Below are positions 7,610 through 16,251 of a stretch of 64,000 nt of DNA, piece after piece. A program made the translations under genes and the position numbers. Numbering within the stretch: position 1 is the stretch's first letter; every line of letters begins with the position of its first letter. The notes beneath the pieces are model-generated. The model ran no database searches. It saw nothing but the letters and a program-made list of their open reading frames with translations, and had not been told where the DNA came from. Source of the stretch: Streptomyces sp. NBC_00258 (GTDB lineage: Bacteria; Actinomycetota; Actinomycetes; Streptomycetales; Streptomycetaceae); the NCBI RefSeq assembly GCF_036182465.1, contig NZ_CP108081.1, positions 682,001 to 746,000 of the forward strand, given 5' to 3'.

Positions 7610-9109
7610 TCACTTGGTCGGTGTGTACGAGAGGACGGCAGTGATCGCCTTCTCCTCGGTGTTCGCCTCGATACCGGCCCAGCCGAGTTCCCGTCCCTGG
7701 CCGCTGAGCTTGGAACCGCCCCACGGCAGGCGGGGGTCGAGCGGCGCCCAGCCGTTGATCGCGACGGCGCCGGCCTTCACTCGGCCGGCAAGCGCGTGTG
7801 CCCTGCTGACGTCCGAGGTCCACAAGGTGGCGGCCAGCGCGTACTCGCTGTCGTTGGCGATCGTGACCGCGTCGGATTCCGACTCGAACGGGATGACCGC
7901 GCCCACGGGCCCGAAGATCTCCCGCCGGGCGATGGTCATGGTGTTGTCGACCTCGCCGAACAACGTCGGTTCGACGAAGAATCCCTTGCCGTCCGGTCGT
8001 CCGCCCCCGGCGATCAGACGGGCGCCGTCGTCGACTCCCGCCGCGACGTAACCGGAAACCCGCTCCAGTTGCCGTGCGTTGATCAACGCGCCCATCGTGG
8101 TGCCCTCGTCGAACGGGTCGCCGACCTTGATGTCACGCGCTCGCGCCACCAGCCGCTCAACGAACTCGTCGTACACGGAACGGGCGACCAAAATGCGGCT
8201 GCCCGCGGCACACACCTCTCCCTGATTCGCGAAGATTCCGGCCGCCACGCCCTGCACCGCGTCGTCCAGGTCCGCGTCCGCGAAGACGATCTGGGGGCTC
8301 TTGCCGCCGAGTTCCAGGGTCGTACGGCGGAAGCCCTTCGCGGCCGCCACGGCCACCTTGTATCCCGTCTCCGGGCTTCCGGTGAACGAGATCTTGTCCA
8401 CCCCCAGGTGATCGACGAGCGCCTGGCCCGTCACGGCTCCGAGCCCGGGAAGCACGCTGAACGCCCCGGCCGGGAAACCTGCTTCCTCGATCAGCGACGC
8501 GAGGAGGAGCGAGGTGAGGGGCGCGTCCTCCGGGGGCTTGAGGACGACGGCACAGCCCGCGGCGAGCGCAGGGGCGATCTTCCAGGCCCCGATCATGGTC
8601 GGCGAGTTCCAGGGCGTGATGGCCGCGACCACGCCCACCGGCTCGCGCACGGTGTAGCTGTGCGTGGGTCGGCCCATGTACGAGCCGGTCGGGACCGAGC
8701 GGCCCTCCACCTTGTCGGCCCAGCCCGCGAAGTAGCGGAAGGCCTGGATCGTCTGGGGCAGGTCGATCGCCCGCGGCTCGAAGCCGGGCTTGCCGATGTC
8801 CAGCGACTCCAGGACCGCGAACTCCTCGCTCCGCGCCTCGATCAGATCGGCCAGGCGGTGCAGCAGCAGCACCCTGGCACTCCCGTCCGTCCTCCCCCAC
8901 GCCCCCTCGTCCAGAGCCGACCGTGCGTGGGACACGGCTTTGTCCACTTCCCGGGCTCCGGCCGCGGCCACGGTCGTGAGCCGTCGTTCGGTCACCGGGT
9001 CGATCACGTCGAAGGTGTCGATGCTCTGACTGCTGTCCCATCGCCCCGCGAAGTAGGGCTCCGTCGGAACCGTGCTGACCAGCCGTTCGGCTTCTGCGCG
9101 TGTTAGCAT
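7610..9109 (-). CDS. aldehyde dehydrogenase, NAD(P)-dependent
   Basis: A 499-residue ALDH-superfamily enzyme that oxidises an aldehyde to an acid. Visible: Asn168 of the PWNSP motif, catalytic-base Glu266 in TLELGGKSP, FTGSPETG of the nucleotide site, and nucleophile Cys300 in NQGEVCAAGSR. Length is typical. It is transcribed away from the IclR gene at 9252 and lies upstream of the WrbA-like gene. The copper amine oxidase further right makes aldehydes, a plausible substrate source. No good ribosome site precedes ATG 9109, so it may be leaderless or start slightly further in. Confidence 0.93.
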   Translation of the reverse strand: MLTRAEAERLVSTVPTEPYFAGRWDSSQSIDTFDVIDPVTERRLTTVAAAGAREVDKAVSHARSALDEGAWGRTDGSARVLLLHRLADLIEARSEEFAVLESLDIGKPGFEPRAIDLPQTIQAFRYFAGWADKVEGRSVPTGSYMGRPTHSYTVREPVGVVAAITPWNSPTMIGAWKIAPALAAGCAVVLKPPEDAPLTSLLLASLIEEAGFPAGAFSVLPGLGAVTGQALVDHLGVDKISFTGSPETGYKVAVAAAKGFRRTTLELGGKSPQIVFADADLDDAVQGVAAGIFANQGEVCAAGSRILVARSVYDEFVERLVARARDIKVGDPFDEGTTMGALINARQLERVSGYVAAGVDDGARLIAGGGRPDGKGFFVEPTLFGEVDNTMTIARREIFGPVGAVIPFESESDAVTIANDSEYALAATLWTSDVSRAHALAGRVKAGAVAINGWAPLDPRLPWGGSKLSGQGRELGWAGIEANTEEKAITAVLSYTPTK

Positions 9110-9251
9110 GAGTACGATTACCGTTCTATGTGGACGATATTCGAAACCTTAGAGATGAGGGTGACGCCGGTCAAGGGGTCGGCGGCATACGACCGTTCCG
9201 GCCGCCGTGACATGATGTGCGGCACGACAGGGCAGGAGGCGAGAGAAAATC
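9110..9251. promoter_or_regulatory. divergent promoter region with CGATATTCG site
   Basis: Gap between the divergent ALDH and IclR genes. It contains CGATATTCG at 9135-9143, which recurs at 13557-13565 upstream of the permease/amine oxidase operon. A shared IclR-type operator is plausible but unproven. Confidence 0.35.
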
Positions 9252-9959
9252 GTGGCGGCGACCGGCGGGGAAACGTCCCTGACTCTTGACCGCGGGCTGA
9301 CGGTGTTGTCACTGCTCGCACGAAACGCCGACGGTCTCACGGCGGCAGAACTCGCCGAGCGGCTGAGCGTCGCCCGGGCGGCCGTCTACCGTCTGCTGCG
9401 CACGCTGGAGGCGCACAGCCTCGTCGCCCGTATCGGCACGCGGTACATCCTCGGGTTCGGCGTGGCCGAACTGGCCGGGCAGCTCAAACCACGGCTGCAG
9501 TCCACCGTCCTGCCGATCCTGCGCCGACTCAGCGAACGGACCAACAGCACGGCGCTGTTGAGCGTCGCCGACGGCGACCAAGCCCTGATCCTGCTGACGG
9601 CGGAACCACCGAACTCCACCATGCACCTCGCCATGCGAGAAGGCGCCCGGCACGCCCTGACCGTCGGCGCGGACGGGATAGCCATCCTCGCCGGCAGGCC
9701 GGAGAGCGACGAGGACACCGCCGCCGTCCGCGAGGCGCGTCGTCGCGGCCACGCCGTCAGCGTGGGCTCGATCCAGGAGGGCGCGATCGGCATCGCCGCC
9801 CCCATCCAGGTCTCGGACTGGTCGACAGCGAGCCTGGGAGTGGTCCAAATCGGTCTCAAGCTCGTCGACGAACAGGTCCCGCACCTGGTGACGGAGGCCG
9901 CCCGAACGGCCGCGACACAGCTGGTCGGGGTGGCCGGCCCGGAGTCGGTGAAGGGATAG
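9252..9959 (+). CDS. IclR-family transcriptional regulator
   Basis: A 235-residue regulator. The N-terminal winged helix-turn-helix is at about 10-70 (GLTVLSLLARNADGLTAAEL, then LSVARAAVYRLLRTLEAHS). The C-terminal ligand-binding domain follows from about 85 to the end, with ALLSVADGDQALILL and IGIAAPIQVS. It starts at GTG 9252. It is divergent from the ALDH and convergent with the amine oxidase gene. IclR proteins often control neighbouring catabolic genes in response to an aromatic or acid intermediate. The effector cannot be read. Confidence 0.9.
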   Translation: MAATGGETSLTLDRGLTVLSLLARNADGLTAAELAERLSVARAAVYRLLRTLEAHSLVARIGTRYILGFGVAELAGQLKPRLQSTVLPILRRLSERTNSTALLSVADGDQALILLTAEPPNSTMHLAMREGARHALTVGADGIAILAGRPESDEDTAAVREARRRGHAVSVGSIQEGAIGIAAPIQVSDWSTASLGVVQIGLKLVDEQVPHLVTEAARTAATQLVGVAGPESVKG

Positions 9960-9967
9960 CCTCCGCT

Positions 9968-10001
9968 GCTGTCCCGCCGGTGCGACTCCCAGCGGGACAG
10001 C
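9968..10001. terminator. hairpin between convergent genes
   Basis: Arms 9968-9977 and 9992-10001 (10 bp, perfect) lie between the stops of the IclR gene and the amine oxidase gene, so it could end transcription in both directions. Confidence 0.6.
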
Positions 10002-10047
10002 TCCGGGCCCACACGCGTCCGATGTACGCATGCGGACCCGGCACGGG

Positions 10048-11994
10048 TCACTCGTCGGCCCGGTCACCCGTCTGCGGTGCGGCGTGGCAGTGGTTCGCAC
10101 CGTGCCCGGACGGGGGCGGTACGTCCAACGAGGGGTTACGGTCGAAGAATCCGACCGGCTTCAAGGCGAATCCGACGTAGTCGCACGGCATGATGGGCCA
10201 GTCCTCAGGCCTTGGCAGATGCGAGGTGCCGAAGGTGTGCCAGAGCACCACGTCGGTGTCGACCAGGTCGCGCTCCTGCTCGATCCACTGGCCGATCCCG
10301 TCCCCGGGGTGCTGGTTGGGGTAGTCGCCGGCCGCATGCTGTTCGTCCGGGCTGTACCGGGTCACCCACAGATGAGCCCGCGCGAACTCGGCGCGTCGCG
10401 CCAGATCGCTCTCGGGAGCGGCGAGCAGCGTCGGACCCACGAAGGGGACCAGCTTGTACGCGACGGGCTCGCCGAAGCGGTTGCGCACACCGGGATTGGT
10501 GATCTTCCAGGTGCGGGCGGTGAGCGGGTCGCACATCCTGCGGCCGTCACGTTCGTTGGTGATCTCCGTGCGGCGGGCGACGATCGCGTTCCCGTACGGG
10601 TTGTCCGGCCCCATCGGAAGACCGACCGCGTCGACCTCCGCGACCGTGTTGCGCGGCCCGTCGACCTCCATGTCCAGGCGCATGTTGAACAGGTGCTGGT
10701 GGTTCGGCGCGTCCAACTGGGGCGCCACGAGCGATCCGTAGGCGGGCTTCTCGCCGGGAGCCACGGCCCGCGTCTGGACGATGCCGGTCAGCTTAGCCTC
10801 GAACTGGATTGTCCCGTCGAGGTAGAAGTACCAGAAGAAGCCGTACTCGTAGTTGCCGATCGTGTGGATCGACGACACGACGAGCCGCCGGGAACGCCTG
10901 ACCTCCGCCTGCTGGACATAGCGGAAGTCCCAGTGCTTCCAGAGGATTCCGTAGTCCTCCTCGTGCAGGCAGATGGCATTGGTGACGGTGTGCGGGATGC
11001 CCGACTCGTCGGAGAGCACCGCGTCGAGGTACCTGATCTCGCCGAGGCAGTCGCACCCGAGACTGAGCGAACCGACGGTCTTTCCCAGGCAGTACTCACC
11101 CGCGTCGAAGACGTTCCGGAAGTAGAAGTCGTCGCTGGTGTCGCCGTATGGCACCACCATCTCGCTGATGCCGGCCCGGTGCAGGATCGGGCGCCGGCGC
11201 CCGTCGTCCTGGTAGGAGACATCGCTGATGACGAGTCCCTCCACCACGTCGATGTGGGCGTGCAGCCGCCACCGCTGCCACTCGATCACATTGCCGGACA
11301 CCGTGAAGGAGGGTCCTTCGGGCTGGGTGATCTCGATGGGCCGGAGGTCGTCGCGCAACGGACCGACACTGGCCGGGTCGTAGTTCCCGCTCTCCGGCGG
11401 AAGCGGCAGCGGATCCCCCTCCTGGATGGCCGCCACCGAACGGGCGTCGCAGTCGATGACGAAGACGAGGTTCCCGACGGGCCTGGCGTAGCCGTTGTCC
11501 TCGGTAAAGTGGCGGACGTACGCGGTCGCCCGGATCACGCGTCGTCGCGCGTCCACACCCTCGATCGGCAACGTGCCGGTCGACCAGGGGTCGAACTGCA
11601 CCTGCGAGAGATCGTCGACCCCGTGCCGTATCAGTGCCTCCACCGCGGCCGGATCGTTCTTGATGATCTCGTCGAGCGCCACCAACTCGTCGATCATGAT
11701 CGGCGGTTGCAGGCCCGGGAGGTGCTTGAAGGAGACCAGGCTGCCGTCGGCGAGATCGACCCGGGCCTCGAACATGGCACTGGCCTCAGGGTCGTGGACG
11801 ACGAGGAAGGCCACGCGGGGGATCGGGCTTGAGGGGTCGTACGCCCGCACCTGCTCCTTGTCCGGGAGGTCCAGACGCACCAGGGGGAATTTCATCGCCC
11901 CCCGCTGAGGGTGACTGGTACGCACCACACCGACGGCCATTTCTATTTCCTCGGCGGTCAGCGGATCGTACGGGTGTGCCGTGGTGGTGGTCAC
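10048..11994 (-). CDS. copper-containing primary amine oxidase
   Basis: Oxidises primary amines to aldehydes with release of ammonia and hydrogen peroxide. The 648-residue protein carries the topaquinone precursor Tyr382 in TIGNYEYG, the catalytic-base Asp297 in NVFDAGEYCLG, copper-ligand pair His432/His434 in NHQHLF, and a third His expected near LWHTFGTSHLPRPEDWP. It has no signal peptide, unlike some secreted forms. The start chosen is GTG 11994, eight bases after a perfect AGGAGGT; a further ATG at 12015 lies upstream of that site. It follows the permease by 63 bases in one operon. Tyramine or phenethylamine-type substrates are plausible but inferred. Confidence 0.95.
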   Translation of the reverse strand: MTTTTAHPYDPLTAEEIEMAVGVVRTSHPQRGAMKFPLVRLDLPDKEQVRAYDPSSPIPRVAFLVVHDPEASAMFEARVDLADGSLVSFKHLPGLQPPIMIDELVALDEIIKNDPAAVEALIRHGVDDLSQVQFDPWSTGTLPIEGVDARRRVIRATAYVRHFTEDNGYARPVGNLVFVIDCDARSVAAIQEGDPLPLPPESGNYDPASVGPLRDDLRPIEITQPEGPSFTVSGNVIEWQRWRLHAHIDVVEGLVISDVSYQDDGRRRPILHRAGISEMVVPYGDTSDDFYFRNVFDAGEYCLGKTVGSLSLGCDCLGEIRYLDAVLSDESGIPHTVTNAICLHEEDYGILWKHWDFRYVQQAEVRRSRRLVVSSIHTIGNYEYGFFWYFYLDGTIQFEAKLTGIVQTRAVAPGEKPAYGSLVAPQLDAPNHQHLFNMRLDMEVDGPRNTVAEVDAVGLPMGPDNPYGNAIVARRTEITNERDGRRMCDPLTARTWKITNPGVRNRFGEPVAYKLVPFVGPTLLAAPESDLARRAEFARAHLWVTRYSPDEQHAAGDYPNQHPGDGIGQWIEQERDLVDTDVVLWHTFGTSHLPRPEDWPIMPCDYVGFALKPVGFFDRNPSLDVPPPSGHGANHCHAAPQTGDRADE

Positions 11995-12057
11995 TGCCTT
12001 ACCTCCTGATGGCATGGGCGATGAAGGGTGAGGTGAGTGGTGGTCCGGGTTTTGTCG

Positions 12058-13527
12058 TCAAAGTGGGGTCACTTCACTGGCGCCTTCCGCCGCCTGGTCC
12101 GTCACGGGTTCCCCCTGGCTGGAGGACCGGCCGAGCGCGAAGAAGGACCAGACCGCGCCCAGTGCCACCCACACGAGCAGAGCCCAGGGAACGGTGTCGA
12201 GAGGGCTGGCCGCCTGGTAGAACGAACCGAACACCGCCCCGGCCGCCACTGCTACACCGGCACTTCCCGCGATGAGCAGTTTGGTTCGGCTGACATGGTT
12301 CCAGAGGCCCTTCACCCCCGCGGCACCGACGACGAGATACATAGTCGCCATGCCTGTTCCACCAAAGCCGGCCATCCAGCCGAACGCCGACGCCCATTGC
12401 GGCTGACCGGCCCCCTGACCGAACATCCGGTCGCCCCCCACGCGCACACCGACGATGGCGACACACGAAACAACGCCCATCAGTACGGCGCCCCATACAG
12501 GAGTACGGAACCGGTGGTGCAGAACCGCCAGCTTCGACGGCAGCCGGCCACTGCGGGCCATCGAGAGCATGCCTCGAGTCGATGCGACGCCGACTCCGAT
12601 TGCCACCGCGAGGATGTCGAGAATGATCAGGACCGCCAGGAAGTTTCCGAACGCGGCAGACCCGAACTCCCCACCGTACGAGAGCGTTTCCAGCGGGAAG
12701 ACACTGTTCTTCCACGCTTCCACGTCGAGGCCGAAACCCATGACCTGCGCGTAGGCCACCACCACGTAATAGACCCCGACGATGCCCAGCGACAGCATGA
12801 CCGCCCGCGGCACATGGCGCTTGGGGTCCGAGGTCTCCTCAGCGAGATTGGCCGCCGACTCGAAGCCGATGAACATGTTGATGCCGTACAGAACGCCGAA
12901 GAGAAGATTCAGACTCCCCACGGCGAAGGGATTGAAGGGCTCGACGGACCAGCTGTCGCCGTTCTGGCCACCGCGGAAAATGATGACCAGCGAGAAGACA
13001 AGGACGACGACCATGGCGCTCAGTGCGAGGATGAGTTGCGCCCGAATCGAGACGTTAACGCCCACCACGAGAATCGTGAAGGCGACGGCGGCGTATCCCA
13101 GGGACAGCGGCCACCACGGCACGTCCACGGACATGGTGCTCTTGAGCCATGCCTGTGTGAGTCCGCCGAGGACGAGGAATGTCGCGGCTCCCAGAACCAT
13201 CATGGCTCCGTAGTAGAGCCATCCGGTGATCACACCGACGCGCGGTCCGGCGGTGTCACTCACGTATTCGTAGAGAGAGCCGCACGAATGGATGCGCTTC
13301 GCGTATTGGGCGATGATCCATCCCACGCCGCACATGCCGATGCCCGCGATGATGATCGCGACCGGCGTGGCGACGCCGGCACCGCGTCCCGTGGCCGACA
13401 GACCGACGACTAGGGGCAGCAGGGCCGCGACCGAGAAGACCGGTCCCATGAAGCCGAGTGATTGAGTGAGGACGCCGATCAGGGACAGGCGGCCGTGGGC
13501 CAGGGTGGTGCGATCAGGGCTTGTCAT
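12058..13527 (-). CDS. APC-superfamily amino acid/amine permease
   Basis: A 489-residue polytopic membrane transporter with about 12 hydrophobic segments. The first helix has the APC hallmark GVLTQSLGFMGPVFSVAALL, and a conserved mid-protein IGFESAANLAEET motif follows. It starts at ATG 13527 behind a GGAGG site. It is the first gene of a two-gene operon with the copper amine oxidase, so import of the amine (or its amino-acid precursor) is the natural reading. A CGATATTCG motif lies 30 bases upstream of the start. Confidence 0.92.
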   Translation of the reverse strand: MTSPDRTTLAHGRLSLIGVLTQSLGFMGPVFSVAALLPLVVGLSATGRGAGVATPVAIIIAGIGMCGVGWIIAQYAKRIHSCGSLYEYVSDTAGPRVGVITGWLYYGAMMVLGAATFLVLGGLTQAWLKSTMSVDVPWWPLSLGYAAVAFTILVVGVNVSIRAQLILALSAMVVVLVFSLVIIFRGGQNGDSWSVEPFNPFAVGSLNLLFGVLYGINMFIGFESAANLAEETSDPKRHVPRAVMLSLGIVGVYYVVVAYAQVMGFGLDVEAWKNSVFPLETLSYGGEFGSAAFGNFLAVLIILDILAVAIGVGVASTRGMLSMARSGRLPSKLAVLHHRFRTPVWGAVLMGVVSCVAIVGVRVGGDRMFGQGAGQPQWASAFGWMAGFGGTGMATMYLVVGAAGVKGLWNHVSRTKLLIAGSAGVAVAAGAVFGSFYQAASPLDTVPWALLVWVALGAVWSFFALGRSSSQGEPVTDQAAEGASEVTPL

Positions 13528-13690
13528 CCCGATCAGCCTCCAGTTTCGCCACTGTGCGATATTCGTACGTGGTGTACGTTTGTTGAAAGCACATGGTGTG
13601 GTGGCCTGCGGTGGGTGTCAAGGCCCGGCGTCGGCCAAACCCGACCGCCGCCGAAGACACGGCGGTCGCCACCCGGCGGCCAGAACGCGG

Positions 13691-13722
13691 CCGCCCCCGC
13701 CGAAGTGCTTCGGCGGGGGCGG
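13691..13722 (-). terminator. hairpin after the second IclR gene
   Basis: Perfect 15-bp arms 13691-13705 and 13708-13722 with a two-base loop, located 35 bases downstream of the IclR stop on the minus strand. Confidence 0.7.
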
Positions 13723-13756
13723 CGGTTGACCTGGGAGGAATGCGGGATGGGCGGCT

Positions 13757-14482
13757 CTAGCGCAGGCCCAGCAGGAAAGCTCGGGCCGCTCGCGCGGCGG
13801 AGACCACTTCCGAAGTGGCCTCGTCGACGCGGTCCTGCCGGTGCGAGACGAACATGACGCAGGCGTCCAGTACGTCTCCGTCGCGGGCCAGCGGAGCGGC
13901 GACCGCGTGGGCTCCGGGCTCCACAGCGCCATGAGTGGTGACCCATCCCCGGCGGCGCGCCTCACGCACGGCGTCCGAGTCGTCGTCGGCGGGCGCCCGT
14001 CCGGCCCGGATCGCACACGGGGCGGCCCCGCGGTCCAAGGGCTGGCGAGACCCCTTGCGGTAGGCGAGGTGGTAGTCGGCGTCCTGGGGAACCGCCGTGG
14101 CCACGGCGACGACACAGTCCGGTTCAGGGAAGAACAGGATCGCCGTACCGCCATACCCGTCCGCGAGCTGTTGCAGCAGCGGCTGGATGAACTCGGCGAG
14201 GGTGGGCCGCGAAGTACCCGCGAGTGTGTGCAGTTCTCCCCCGGACGCATACACACCGTCCGCGCTCTTCGCCAGGAATCCCTCCGCGGCGAGCGTGCCC
14301 GCCAGTCGGTGCACGACGGTCCGGTGCAGCCCCGTCCGGGCGGCGATCTCGGCGACCGTCAGGCCACGGGGCTGGTGAGCGACGACCCGCAGGACCGCCA
14401 GCCCCCGGACGAGCGTCTGCGACGGCGGCTGACTGGGGCGCTTCGCCTTCTCCTCGCGTCCGTCATCCGCGCCGCCCTCCAT
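13757..14482 (-). CDS. IclR-family transcriptional regulator
   Basis: About 241 residues from ATG 14482; a GTG at 14536 would add 18 residues. The N-terminal helix-turn-helix is LTVAEIAARTGLHRTVVHRL, and the C-terminal effector domain ends with HAVAAPLARDGDVLDACVMF. It is divergent from the decarboxylase operon, and the gap holds a strong palindrome at 14605-14639 that is probably its operator. It resembles the regulator at 9252 in architecture, but the sequences differ clearly, so the two are not recent duplicates. Confidence 0.9.
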   Translation of the reverse strand: MEGGADDGREEKAKRPSQPPSQTLVRGLAVLRVVAHQPRGLTVAEIAARTGLHRTVVHRLAGTLAAEGFLAKSADGVYASGGELHTLAGTSRPTLAEFIQPLLQQLADGYGGTAILFFPEPDCVVAVATAVPQDADYHLAYRKGSRQPLDRGAAPCAIRAGRAPADDDSDAVREARRRGWVTTHGAVEPGAHAVAAPLARDGDVLDACVMFVSHRQDRVDEATSEVVSAARAARAFLLGLR

Positions 14483-14604
14483 GTCGTTCGCGGCCTCTGC
14501 CCGCACTCCGCCTGCCACCTTCCGAGTTCCGCTCACACGTTCAGCGTATGGCACAGGTCTGTCGCGACCGGGGGTTGACGCCGGAGCCGCACCGCGCCAA
14601 TGCT

Positions 14605-14639
14605 GTGCACTATACGCACGGACGGTGCGCATAGTGCAC
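14605..14639. promoter_or_regulatory. candidate IclR operator, 15-bp inverted repeat
   Basis: Arms GTGCACTATACGCAC (14605-14619) and GTGCGCATAGTGCAC (14625-14639) are inverted copies with one mismatch and a five-base spacer. Each arm is itself partly palindromic (GTGC...GCAC). It lies 12 bases before the ATG of the decarboxylase gene, so binding could block that promoter. Confidence 0.65.
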
Positions 14640-14650
14640 GGAGGATTTCC

Positions 14651-16240
14651 ATGACCCACGCCACCACCGTCTGGCAGGCGAACCGGTCCGGCGGCCTGAC
14701 CGGGGCCGAGGCCCTCATCGAGACCTCGCTCGCCGCCGGAGTGGACGTCTGCTTCGCCAATCCGGGGACCACGGAGATGCCCCTGGTCGCCGCGTTGGAC
14801 TCCGTTCCCGGCACCCGCGCGGTGCTCGGCCTCTTCGAGGGCGTGTGCACCGGCGCGGCCGACGGTTACGCCCGGATCACCGGCCGACCGGCGATGACAC
14901 TGCTTCATCTGGGCCCCGGCTTCGCCAACGGCATCGCCAACCTGCACAACGCGCGACGGGCCCACTCCCCCGTCTTCAACGTCATCGGGGACCAAGCGAG
15001 TTGGCATCTCGCCTTCGATGCTCCCCTGACCTCGGACATCGTCTCCCTCGCGACCTCTGTCTCCGGCTGGGTGGGCACCGCCGCCTCCGGCGCGGGCCTG
15101 GCCCAGCTCACCGCCCGCGCCGTCGCGGCCGCCACAACCGCACCCGGCCGCGGGGCCACGCTCATCGCCCCCGCCGACTTCCAGCAGGAGGTGCTCACGG
15201 CACCCGTGGACGTCGACCTGCCCGGCACCCGGGACAGGCGGGAAGTGGCAGCGGACGTCATCGACTCGATCGCCAAGCGGCTGCGCGCCGGGGAACGTGC
15301 CGTCCTCCTGCTGGGCGGCGCGGCACTCGACGAACATGGCCAACGGGCGGCGGCCCGGATCGCCGCCGCCACCGGCGCCGTCCTGTACAGCGAGACCTTC
15401 CCGGCCGCCGCCGAGCGCGGTGGCGGCCTTCCGGACCTCGACCGGCTCCCCTATTTTCCGGAGAAGGCGATCAAGGCCCTGGCCGGAGCTCAACTGGTCG
15501 TGCTGGCCGGCGCGTTGGAACCCGTGTCGTACTTCGGATACGAAGGGATTCCGAGCCTCCTGGCTCCCCCAGGCGCCGTGGAGGTACTGAGCACACCGGA
15601 GGAGGACGGCGCACGCGCGCTGGAAGTCCTCGCGGCCGCGCTCGGTGCTCCTGAGCCGGCACCACGACCGCGACCGGACGACGAAGGACTCCCGGACGGA
15701 ACGCTGACACCGCAGTCGGTCGGCCTGATCGTGGCCCGGCTGCTGCCCGAGCAGGCCATCGTCTCGGTCGAGGGCGGCACCTGCGGCTACCCCTTCTTCA
15801 CCGCGTCGTCGCGCGCCGCCCGCCACACCACGCTGACCAACACCGGCGGAGCCATCGGCCAGGGCCTGCCCGCCGCCGTCGGAGCCTCGATCGCCGCACC
15901 CGGCCGCAAGGTCGTCGCGCTGCAGTCCGACGGAAGCGCGCAGTACACCATCCAGTCGCTGTGGACGATGGCCCGGGAACAGCTGCCCGTCGTCACGCTC
16001 ATCGCCTCCAACCGCGCCTACAACGTACTGCGCACCGAGCTCGACCGGCACGGACAGAGCCGGCCGGGGCCGGGCGCAACAGCGCTCACCAGCCTGGACA
16101 GCCCGGCCTTCGACTGGCCCGCGCTGGCCCGTGGCTACGGCGTGCCCGGCATCCGGGTGGAGACGAGCGAGGGGCTTCGACGCGAACTCGGCCGCGCGCT
16201 CGCCGCCGACGGCCCTCAGCTCATCGAGATGGCCCTGTGA
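14651..16240 (+). CDS. ThDP-dependent enzyme (acetolactate synthase / benzoylformate decarboxylase-like)
   Basis: A 529-residue three-domain thiamine diphosphate enzyme. The PYR domain carries the catalytic Glu in LFEGVCTGAADGYAR, and the C-terminal PP domain has the ThDP-magnesium motif as QSDGSAQYTIQ with Asn in IASNRAYN. Likely role: decarboxylation of a 2-keto acid to an aldehyde for the next gene, an ALDH. A synthase role is possible. ATG 14651 follows GGAGG. It is first in an operon with ALDH and SDR, and is controlled from the palindrome just upstream. Assignment to one reaction is not possible from motifs alone. Confidence 0.88.
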   Translation: MTHATTVWQANRSGGLTGAEALIETSLAAGVDVCFANPGTTEMPLVAALDSVPGTRAVLGLFEGVCTGAADGYARITGRPAMTLLHLGPGFANGIANLHNARRAHSPVFNVIGDQASWHLAFDAPLTSDIVSLATSVSGWVGTAASGAGLAQLTARAVAAATTAPGRGATLIAPADFQQEVLTAPVDVDLPGTRDRREVAADVIDSIAKRLRAGERAVLLLGGAALDEHGQRAAARIAAATGAVLYSETFPAAAERGGGLPDLDRLPYFPEKAIKALAGAQLVVLAGALEPVSYFGYEGIPSLLAPPGAVEVLSTPEEDGARALEVLAAALGAPEPAPRPRPDDEGLPDGTLTPQSVGLIVARLLPEQAIVSVEGGTCGYPFFTASSRAARHTTLTNTGGAIGQGLPAAVGASIAAPGRKVVALQSDGSAQYTIQSLWTMAREQLPVVTLIASNRAYNVLRTELDRHGQSRPGPGATALTSLDSPAFDWPALARGYGVPGIRVETSEGLRRELGRALAADGPQLIEMAL

Positions 16241-16251
16241 GAGGAGCCACA

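Noticed and set aside
10030..11832. 600-codon plus-strand frame
   Set aside because: Complete antisense of the copper amine oxidase, whose cofactor and copper motifs are all present.
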